Assembly: GCF_003050935.1 (NCBI RefSeq)
Contig: NZ_QAOX01000011.1
Location: 1-64,000 of the forward strand
Source: Luteibacter sp. OK325
GTDB taxonomy: Bacteria; Pseudomonadota; Gammaproteobacteria; Xanthomonadales; Rhodanobacteraceae
Length of the DNA stretch: 64,000 nt
Direction of reading: 5' to 3'
Below, piece after piece: positions 58,036 to 64,000 of this stretch (positions are counted from its first letter, which is position 1; each line of letters begins with the position of its first letter). Position numbers and translations under genes: made by a program. The notes under the pieces are model-generated. The model searched no databases and was not told the DNA's origin. It saw only the letters and a list, made by a program, of their open reading frames with translations.

Positions 58036-59097
58036 ATGAACGACAAAGCCCTTATCGTCGGAGCCAGCGGCATCATCGGCAGTGCACTCTCCGAAAGGCT
58101 TGTCGAAGACGGCTGGCCGGTGGCCGCCCTTGCCCGCCGGCCTGGCACGCAGACCGCCGTCCGGCCCGTCGCCGCCGACCTCACCGACGCCGAGGCCACT
58201 CGCGTGGCGCTTGCCGACCTCGCGCCGACCCACGTCTTCATCTCCACGTGGTCGCGGCAGGCGAACGAACGCGAGAACATCCGCGTCAACGCCGCCATGG
58301 TCCGTAACCTCCTCGACGGCGTGCGCCCGGCCGGCAGCGTTCGCCACGTCGCCCTGGTCACCGGCCTGAAGCACTACCTCGGGCCTTTCGAAGCGTATGG
58401 CAAGGGCGTGCTGCCCGAGACACCGTTCCGCGAGGAGCAGGGCCGCCTCGATGTCGACAACTTCTACTACGCGCAGGAAGACGAGGTGTTCGCCGCCGCC
58501 GCGCGCGATGGCTTCAACTGGAGCGTGCATCGCCCGCATACCGTCATCGGCGTGGCGGTGGGCAACGCCATGAACATGGCGACGACGCTCGCCGTCTATG
58601 CCTCCATCTGCAAAGCCACCGGCCGGCCATTCCGCTTTCCCGGCTCGGCTGCGCAGTGGCAGAGCCTTACCGACATGACTGACGCGCGCCAGCTGGCTCG
58701 TCACCTGGTCTGGGCGTCCACGACGCCGGCAGCCGCCAACGAAGCCTTCAACGTCGTGGATGGTGACGTCTTCCGCTGGAGCTGGATGTGGTCGCGCATC
58801 GCGTCGTGGTTTGGCCTGGAAGCCGCACCCTTTGATGGCGAGGTCTTCCCCCTCGAACAGCAGATGGCCGACGATGCCGACGTATGGCGGCATTTGGCAA
58901 CACGCCATGGCCTGGTTGAAGCGGACATGCATCGCCTTGTTTCGGCGTGGCACAGCGACGCCGACCTGGGCCGTCCCATCGAAGTCGTCACCGACATGTC
59001 GAAGAGCCGCCGCCTCGGCTTCCTTGACTACCAGCCCACCGACCACGCCTTCTTCGACGCCTTCGAGCGCCTGCGCGCGGAGCGCCTGATTCCCTGA
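58036..59097 (+). CDS. PRISE-family NAD(P)-dependent reductase (progesterone 5beta-reductase/iridoid synthase-like)
   Basis: 353 residues. The Rossmann motif is GASGIIGSALSERL (8-21). Diagnostic features of the plant progesterone 5beta-reductase/iridoid synthase (PRISE) branch are TGLKHYLGPFEAYGKG (catalytic Lys112), NFYYAQED (Tyr144/145), WSVHRPHTVIGVAVGNAMN, LAVYASICKATGRPFRFPG and AWQSLTDMTDARQL-type strands. Members reduce activated enones (1,4-reduction), some broadly. Bacterial homologues exist, mostly uncharacterised. Divergent from folA; probably a single gene with no obvious partner. Confidence 0.85.
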   Translation: MNDKALIVGASGIIGSALSERLVEDGWPVAALARRPGTQTAVRPVAADLTDAEATRVALADLAPTHVFISTWSRQANERENIRVNAAMVRNLLDGVRPAGSVRHVALVTGLKHYLGPFEAYGKGVLPETPFREEQGRLDVDNFYYAQEDEVFAAAARDGFNWSVHRPHTVIGVAVGNAMNMATTLAVYASICKATGRPFRFPGSAAQWQSLTDMTDARQLARHLVWASTTPAAANEAFNVVDGDVFRWSWMWSRIASWFGLEAAPFDGEVFPLEQQMADDADVWRHLATRHGLVEADMHRLVSAWHSDADLGRPIEVVTDMSKSRRLGFLDYQPTDHAFFDAFERLRAERLIP

Positions 59098-59127
59098 CCC
59101 GACCCGCCGGCAGGGCCCACGTCCGCC

Positions 59128-59154
59128 TGTCCGCCGGACGTTTGTCCGCGGACA
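59128..59154. promoter_or_regulatory. two palindromic sites upstream of the sigma-54 promoter (candidate enhancer sites)
   Basis: TGTCCGCGGACA (59143-59154) is a perfect 12-bp palindrome. TGTCCGCCGGACG (59128-59140) is the same half-sites with one extra base and one mismatch. They lie 44-70 bases upstream of the -24 box. Paired dyads of this kind fit an activator of sigma-54. Confidence 0.6.
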
Positions 59155-59197
59155 GGCCGCCGGCGGGGGCGAGGACCGCGCGGCGCCGCGAAGCCTA

Positions 59198-59213
59198 TGG
59201 CATGCACCTTGCA
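59198..59213 (+). promoter_or_regulatory. sigma-54 (-24/-12) promoter of the permease pair
   Basis: TGGCATGCACCTTGCA agrees with the RpoN consensus TGGCACGNNNNTTGCW at every defined position except one (C to T at the sixth). GG at -24 and GC at -12 have the exact spacing. Transcription would start near 59224, 28 bases before the permease ATG at 59252. Confidence 0.85.
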
Positions 59214-59251
59214 AAGCTACCCTGAGGAAGACACCACAGGGATCGCCAACG

Positions 59252-60559
59252 ATGTTCGGTTACTACGTGCAACTCGGGCTCCGCAGCCTCAGGCGCAATC
59301 CGGTCCTCACGCTGTTGATGGTGCTGGTGATCGCCGTGGGCGTCGCGGCGTCGATGACGAGCTATGCCGTGTTCCGCGTGACCTCGGGTGATCCCATCCC
59401 GGAAAAGTCGTCGCAGCTGTTCATCGCGCAGATCGACAACTATGGCCCGGAGGGCAGCGACGGCGATCCGTTGCCGTGGCTGACCTGGCGCGATGCGACG
59501 GCGCTGGTCAATGCACACAAGGCGAAGCGGCAGACGCCGCTCTATCCGATCGCTGTGTCGATCGTTCCGGACGATCCCAACACGATGGCCTCGCCCGCAC
59601 GTGGTTATGCCGTGCAGGCCGACATGTTCCCCATGTTCGACGTACCGTTCCTTTTCGGCGCTCCCTGGTCGGCGGCCGACGATGCGGGTAGCGCGAGAGT
59701 AGTGGTCATCGGCAAGAACCTTAACGACCGCATGTTTGGTGGTGCGAACAGCGTAGGACGCGAGATCGACCTCGAGGGCACACGCTTTCGTATCGTCGGC
59801 GTCACCGATCGCTGGGATAGCCGTCCACGTTTCTTCGATCTCGACACGCGGCAGAAAGGCTTCGGCGATCTCGGCGAGATCTACATGCCATTCGCTCGTG
59901 CCATCGCCGACGGTCGCGAGCCCTCCGGCGGCAACGTATGCAACCGTCCTTCGAAGCCAGGCTGGGACAATTTCGTCCATTCCGAATGCATCTTCGTCAG
60001 TTTCTGGGCAGAGCTTCCCGATGCCGCGAGCGCGACGGCGTACCGGCAGTTCCTGCACGACTACTCGGCCGAACAGACCCGAAGCGGTCGCTTTTCGTGG
60101 GCACCGAACGTACGGCTGCGCAACGTGATGGAATGGCTGGACTTTCGCAAGGTCGTACCGGCGGAAGCCCGCATGAGCGTATTGGTCTCCGCCGCCTTCC
60201 TCGTCATCTGCCTGGTCAACGTCATCGGCTTGCTGCTGGCCAAGTTCATGCGCCGTGCGCCGGAGATCGCCATACGGCGGGCGCTCGGTGCATCGCGTGG
60301 CGCCATCTATGCGCAGTTCCTGCTCGAGGCGGCCTCCGTCGGACTCGCTGGTGGCCTGCTCGGGGTCATTCTTACGGCGCTGGGGACCTTGTGCATCGGT
60401 GCCGTGTTCGATCCGGCGATTGCCAACCTCGTCCACATGAGCCTGCCCCTGCTTAGCCTTACTGTCCTCGTCGCCCTGGCCAGCACGTTGGTCGCGGCCT
60501 TCTATCCCACCTGGCGCGCCTCACGGGTGCAGCCGGCATGGCAGCTCAAAGCCAGCTGA
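59252..60559 (+). CDS. MacB-like ABC transporter permease, first of a pair
   Basis: 435 residues. One N-terminal membrane helix (about 18-38, TLLMVLVIAVGVAASM) is followed by a large periplasmic MacB-PCD-type domain (about 40-300) and three C-terminal helices with the FtsX-like core (IAIRRALGASRGAIYAQFLLEAA). MacB/FtsX-type permeases work as mechanotransmission machines with an ATPase and usually an adaptor, to export peptides or lipids. No ATP-binding gene is adjacent in the window. It lies behind a strong sigma-54 promoter and 13 bp before the second permease. Confidence 0.88.
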   Translation: MFGYYVQLGLRSLRRNPVLTLLMVLVIAVGVAASMTSYAVFRVTSGDPIPEKSSQLFIAQIDNYGPEGSDGDPLPWLTWRDATALVNAHKAKRQTPLYPIAVSIVPDDPNTMASPARGYAVQADMFPMFDVPFLFGAPWSAADDAGSARVVVIGKNLNDRMFGGANSVGREIDLEGTRFRIVGVTDRWDSRPRFFDLDTRQKGFGDLGEIYMPFARAIADGREPSGGNVCNRPSKPGWDNFVHSECIFVSFWAELPDAASATAYRQFLHDYSAEQTRSGRFSWAPNVRLRNVMEWLDFRKVVPAEARMSVLVSAAFLVICLVNVIGLLLAKFMRRAPEIAIRRALGASRGAIYAQFLLEAASVGLAGGLLGVILTALGTLCIGAVFDPAIANLVHMSLPLLSLTVLVALASTLVAAFYPTWRASRVQPAWQLKAS

Positions 60560-60572
60560 CCCGGAGCTCCCT

Positions 60573-61808
60573 ATGCCACCTTTCCGTCCCATTCTTGCCG
60601 CCCTCCGCTATCACAAGTCGGGCGCCCTTCTCATCGCACTGCAGGTGGCGCTCACGCTCGCCGTGGTCTGCAATGCATTGTTCGTCATCGAGCATCGGCT
60701 GCAACGCCTGTCGCGCGACACCGGTGTCGCCGAGAGCGAGCTGATGGTGGTGAACAACAAGTGGGTCGCTCCCGCCGCCGAACTGCCGGCGCGCCAGGCC
60801 GCCGATGTCGCCATGCTGCGCGCGCTGCCCGGCGTTGCGGATGCCTACGCGACAAACGCGTTTCCGTTGATGGGAGGAGCCTGGCAGAGCGGCGTGCGGC
60901 TCGACCCGACCAGCCAGCACTACGTCAGCGAAGGCGCGTCGATCTACTTCGTCGACGACCACGCGCTGAATACCCTCGGGGTCAAGGTCACCGAAGGCCG
61001 CAACTTTCGTTCCGACGAGATCGGCGCCCTCGTGCCGAACGGCAGTCCCGACACCCCGTCGATCATCATTACGCGCGCCCTGGCCCGGCGTGCCTTCCCC
61101 GACGGCCATGCACTCGGCAAGGCGTTTTATATCGGCAACCGTGATGCACGCCCGAGCACGATCGTCGGTATCGTCGAACACGTGCAGACACCGCAAACCG
61201 ATAGCTCAGATGACATCTACTGGAATGATTCGATCTTCGTACCGATGCGTCTCACCGGCAGTGGCGCGTTCTTCGTCATACGTGCGCAACCGGGCCGGCT
61301 GCCTGCACTCTTGCATAACGTTCCCGATGCGCTGAAGGCGCTGAGCACGCGCCGCGTGATTCCGGCACCGCATGGCGTGCTCGCTTTCAGCGAGGTGCGC
61401 GACATGGCCTATCGTAGCGACCGCGGTCTGGCCTGGATGCTCGCCGGCATCTGCGTGACCCTGCTCGTCGTTACCGCCGCCGGCATCGTGGGACTGACCA
61501 GTTTCTGGGTGGGCCAGAGGCGCCGACAGATCGGCATTCGCCGTGCCTTGGGCGCGACCCGGCGCGATATCCTCGTGTATTTCCTCACCGAGAACGGGCT
61601 CATCAGCCTCGCGGGAGGTCTTGCCGGCGTCGTGCTGGCGTTCGCGCTCAACGCCTGGATGATGAAGGCCTTCGAGACCTCGCGGCTCTCGCTGCTCTAC
61701 GTCGGCGGCGGCATGTTGATCCTGTTGTTGCTCGGGCAACTCGCTGTGCTGTCGCCTGCCCGGCGCGCGTCACGCGTACCGCCCGTGGAAGCAACGCGGA
61801 CGATCTGA
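60573..61808 (+). CDS. MacB-like ABC transporter permease, second of a pair
   Basis: 411 residues with the same architecture: an N-terminal helix (about 18-38, LLIALQVALTLAVVCNALFV), a periplasmic domain with the family's VGIVEHVQT strand, and three C-terminal helices with FtsX motif QIGIRRALGATRRDILVYFLTENG. Together with the preceding protein it would make a heterodimeric permease. Ends six bases before the convergent SMP-30 gene. Ligand unknown; ATPase not in the window. Confidence 0.88.
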   Translation: MPPFRPILAALRYHKSGALLIALQVALTLAVVCNALFVIEHRLQRLSRDTGVAESELMVVNNKWVAPAAELPARQAADVAMLRALPGVADAYATNAFPLMGGAWQSGVRLDPTSQHYVSEGASIYFVDDHALNTLGVKVTEGRNFRSDEIGALVPNGSPDTPSIIITRALARRAFPDGHALGKAFYIGNRDARPSTIVGIVEHVQTPQTDSSDDIYWNDSIFVPMRLTGSGAFFVIRAQPGRLPALLHNVPDALKALSTRRVIPAPHGVLAFSEVRDMAYRSDRGLAWMLAGICVTLLVVTAAGIVGLTSFWVGQRRRQIGIRRALGATRRDILVYFLTENGLISLAGGLAGVVLAFALNAWMMKAFETSRLSLLYVGGGMLILLLLGQLAVLSPARRASRVPPVEATRTI

Positions 61809-61814
61809 GTCACT

Positions 61815-62645
61815 TCAGCGGCGAACGCAGAACAGCCCACCGGCACCCGGACTGGCCTGCAACACCGCGTCGGACAGTCGCGCTCGCGAGGTTGAAACGT
61901 ACGCCCCGCCCTGCCGGTTGAAGCACAGGCTGCCGACATGCGGGGCGGGAATCGACACAAGCTCGTCCACGGCACCGTTCGCGGCAAGTCGCACGATGCA
62001 TCCGCCGCCCCACATGGCGACCCACACCGAGCCGTCAGGATCGATCGCCATGCCATCGGGCTTGCCGGGTGCGCCAAGGAAGTCGGTGACTACCCGTGGT
62101 TCGTCCAGCGCCAGGTCTTTGCCGGGGCGAGGATAAGAAAGCAAAGTGCGGCCAAGCGTGTCGATCACCAGGAGTGACGCGCCGCCATCGGCGAACGCCA
62201 TGCCATTGGCCACGCCGAGACCATCGGCAACCTGCACCACCGGGGCGTCGACATCGGCCGCGTAATAGAGCGCACCCTTTCCGGTCAGCAAACCGCGATG
62301 CATCGAGCCTGCCCACAGGCCGCCTTCGGCATCGACGACCATATCGTTGAGTCGACAACCTGCCGCCAATGGCGCACGCGTCATGGCCGAGAGGGCACCG
62401 GTACGCACGTCGATGAGGCAGAACCCATCCTCACCCGCACCGACCCAGGATCCATCGGGCCGCTGCGCCAGCGACCAGATCGGCATGGACAAGACGATGT
62501 CCCGAACGATTCCCTCTGACGCGTACCAGCGCAGCAGACGACGGTTCGGCGGGTCGACCCAGAGCACGTCGTCTCCGTCCATGCGCACCGCTTCACCTAC
62601 CAGTGCATGCGGCTGGGCGATCAGGGTCACTTCACGCCTGCTCAT
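61815..62645 (-). CDS. SMP-30/gluconolactonase family sugar lactonase
   Basis: 276 residues of a six-bladed propeller: GEAVRMDGDDVLWVDPPNRRLLRW (E-x...W-x-D), the metal-ligand RLNDMVVDAEGGLWAGSM (Asn), NGMAFADGGASLLVIDT (Asn), and KPDGMAIDPDGSVWVAMWGGG (Asp). Hydrolyses a sugar-acid lactone to the acid; next to a 2-dehydro-3-deoxygalactonokinase it may open galactono- or related lactone (inference). Its ATG overlaps the stop of dgoK by ATGA. Confidence 0.88.
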   Translation of the reverse strand: MSRREVTLIAQPHALVGEAVRMDGDDVLWVDPPNRRLLRWYASEGIVRDIVLSMPIWSLAQRPDGSWVGAGEDGFCLIDVRTGALSAMTRAPLAAGCRLNDMVVDAEGGLWAGSMHRGLLTGKGALYYAADVDAPVVQVADGLGVANGMAFADGGASLLVIDTLGRTLLSYPRPGKDLALDEPRVVTDFLGAPGKPDGMAIDPDGSVWVAMWGGGCIVRLAANGAVDELVSIPAPHVGSLCFNRQGGAYVSTSRARLSDAVLQASPGAGGLFCVRR

Positions 62646-63562
62646 GCCGAAGCACCCCCGTTCTCCGAGTGGATGGCGGCAAAACCCTGCGCCGATGCGT
62701 CGCCCGCATCCACGACCACCGCACGTAGGTTCAGTCCGGCTAACGCCTCCGCATACAAGGCACAGACCGGTGCTGCACCGACCAGCGTGACGACCTGCCC
62801 ATCATCCATCGGGTAGAGCATCCGGGCGTCTGCGATCTCCGCACCGATCAGCAGGCCACGCAGGTAGGAAGCGGCGTCCTCCCGTGTCAGGTCTTTGCGA
62901 ATCACCTTCGCCCTGACACCAAACAACTGCGTTCCCAGTCCCAGCGCGCGATCGGCACCTGCCCTCGTGCCGGATGTGAACGCCGCGCCAGCCACCGCCG
63001 GCGCAGCGACGATCGACGCGAGCATGCCGGCCGCCGTCAGCCGGTCGAATATCTCACCGGACATCGCGGTCATGAACTCCATGACGCGACCACCGGCCAT
63101 GCGCACCCATTTGCTGTGCGTGCCAGGGAGCGCGACGATGCCATCGCGCGGTAACCTCCCCGCTCGCATGAGGCCGAAGAGTTCGGTCTCCTCGCCGCGC
63201 ATGATGTCGGGCGCGCCGTCGCGCTCACGGCGACACGCCAGCCCGGGCACGATGTACATAAGGCGCCCCGCGATGTGTGTCGCGTGCAGGTTCGCCGTCA
63301 GTCCGTCGAGTCCGATCGGGCATTCCGCATAAGCCACCTCCTCCCAGCCGACGTTCGAGCCAACCATGCCGCAGGCATAGATCGGCTGCGCATCCGGCCA
63401 GCGCTGTACCATCCGCTCGATCTGCGCGGCCATGCCGTCGCGGTCGAGCGAGCCGATGCCCGCGGGTTCGGCGAAGGCATCCCGCAGAACACCCGTGTGG
63501 TCGATAAGATAAGCGCGAAAGTTGGAACTGCCCCAGTTGATCGCTATGAAATCGCGTCCCAT
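62642..63562 (-). CDS. dgoK: 2-dehydro-3-deoxygalactonokinase
   Basis: 306 residues. Phosphorylates 2-dehydro-3-deoxy-D-galactonate in the De Ley-Doudoroff route. The family start FIAINWGSSNFRAYLID, CGMVGSNVGWEEVAY, RGEETELFGL and VALPGTHSKWVR are characteristic DgoK motifs. Lies 9 bp after the SDR gene and overlaps the lactonase gene, forming one sugar-acid catabolic operon that continues beyond the window. The aldolase (DgoA) was not seen here. Confidence 0.9.
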   Translation of the reverse strand: MGRDFIAINWGSSNFRAYLIDHTGVLRDAFAEPAGIGSLDRDGMAAQIERMVQRWPDAQPIYACGMVGSNVGWEEVAYAECPIGLDGLTANLHATHIAGRLMYIVPGLACRRERDGAPDIMRGEETELFGLMRAGRLPRDGIVALPGTHSKWVRMAGGRVMEFMTAMSGEIFDRLTAAGMLASIVAAPAVAGAAFTSGTRAGADRALGLGTQLFGVRAKVIRKDLTREDAASYLRGLLIGAEIADARMLYPMDDGQVVTLVGAAPVCALYAEALAGLNLRAVVVDAGDASAQGFAAIHSENGGASA

Positions 63563-63571
63563 CGTGTCCCC

Positions 63572-64000
63572 TCAGCGGCGCGTCACCGACGCGCCGCCGT
63601 CAATCGGAAAAATGCCGCCGGTAAGCCAGGCACTGCCGTCGCCGGCAAGGAAAAGGGCGAGTTCAGCGACATCGTCGGCGGTGCCGAGTCGTCCCAGCGG
63701 ATGGCGGCCTATGTTGCGTTGGCGCGCGGCATCCGGATCACGGTCCAGAGCGAAGGAGGCCTGCATCATGGGTGTGTCGACCGAAGCGGGCGCCATGCCA
63801 TTGACGCGCACCTGCCAAGGTGCGAACTCGAGCGCTGCCGTGCGAACCAGCGACTCGATTGCCGCCTTGCTCGCCGCGTAGGCTGCCAGGGTCGGTGTGG
63901 CGAAGCTCGCGTTGATCGACGAGGTCAGCACGACCGAACCGCCGCCTGCGTCGCGCATGGCTGGCACGCAGTGACGAAGCAGCCGCACGGCAGATAGCAC
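63572..64000 (-). CDS. SDR-family oxidoreductase, C-terminal part (cut by window end)
   Basis: 142 residues of a classical short-chain dehydrogenase, open at the window end so the N-terminal Rossmann motif is missing. The active site is visible: SSINASF (Ser) and YAASKAA (Tyr-x-x-x-Lys), then VNGMAPASVDTPM and the usual LGRLGTADDVAELALFLAGDGSAWLTGGIFPIDGG end. In this cluster it is a fair candidate for a sugar or aldose dehydrogenase making the lactone (inference). First visible gene of the operon. Confidence 0.85.
   Translation of the reverse strand: MLSAVRLLRHCVPAMRDAGGGSVVLTSSINASFATPTLAAYAASKAAIESLVRTAALEFAPWQVRVNGMAPASVDTPMMQASFALDRDPDAARQRNIGRHPLGRLGTADDVAELALFLAGDGSAWLTGGIFPIDGGASVTRR

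Noticed and set aside
57870-59214. Extension of the Nudix-ThiE frame to 921 codons across folA and the PRISE gene
   Set aside because: The extra part has no protein features, lies across two well-supported genes on other frames, and the Nudix domain starts cleanly at 57381.

Overview
The window is a 64 kb stretch of ordinary bacterial chromosome, GC-rich and densely coded on both strands. Gene content and order point to a gammaproteobacterium of the Lysobacterales/Xanthomonadales, probably Rhodanobacteraceae (Luteibacter/Dyella/Rhodanobacter-like). The signs are a cobalamin-dependent methionine synthase split into two overlapping genes, a ribF-ileS-lspA-ispH block, a pilV-W-X-Y1-E minor pilin operon, a giant NAD-dependent glutamate dehydrogenase, and dozens of short REP-like hairpins with GTAG/GTGG heads between genes. 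This placement rests on gene order and protein resemblance read by eye, not on a search. No rRNA, prophage, intact insertion sequence or CRISPR array was seen.

Layout. 0.1-4.2 kb (minus): gcdH-type acyl-CoA dehydrogenase, a glutathione S-transferase and a fused alpha/beta 2-oxoacid dehydrogenase E1 form one operon. 4.3-7.2 kb (minus): a TonB-dependent receptor overlaps a ModA-like binding protein. It is divergent from a DMT permease at 7.4-8.2 kb, and a perfect LacI-type palindrome lies between them. 8.4-15.3 kb (minus): a 5'-nucleotidase, NAD kinase and the 1639-residue glutamate dehydrogenase. 15.6-20.8 kb (plus): a tetR-adaptor-RND pump operon with a probable TetR operator. 21.1-22.8 kb: a decayed brnT-like fragment and a second acyl-CoA dehydrogenase. 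22.9-27.6 kb (plus): a SahR-like ArsR/methyltransferase regulator, then the split metH. 27.7-37.6 kb (minus): a LAB-N protein, tRNA-Val, and a seven-gene type IV pilus operon with ATGA overlaps at five of its six junctions.

37.7-39.5 kb holds small genes: two hypotheticals, a GNAT acetyltransferase and a degenerate type II dehydroquinase-like protein. tRNA-Thr follows, then ispH, lspA, ileS, ribF and murJ (minus, 39.7-46.9 kb). rpsT starts with TTG and diverges from murJ. obgE, rpmA and rplU (minus) lie at 47.6-49.3 kb behind a strong sigma-70 promoter. A DUF2059 protein is divergent from uvrA, which overlaps a 4HBT thioesterase gene. A DUF4139 protein and an enoyl-CoA hydratase follow. A Nudix-ThiE fusion and folA (minus) diverge from a PRISE-family reductase. 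Two MacB-like permeases without an ATPase sit behind a near-perfect sigma-54 promoter with upstream palindromes. The window ends in a sugar-acid cluster (SMP-30 lactonase, 2-dehydro-3-deoxygalactonokinase, SDR cut by the window edge).

Most genes are housekeeping. The points most worth a second look are the catalytically stripped dehydroquinase relative, the sigma-54/palindrome control region of the orphan permease pair, the TonB receptor/ModA pair with its operator, and the REP elements. The REP elements fall into two recurrent composite architectures, and one gave rise to a 13-bp tandem array.
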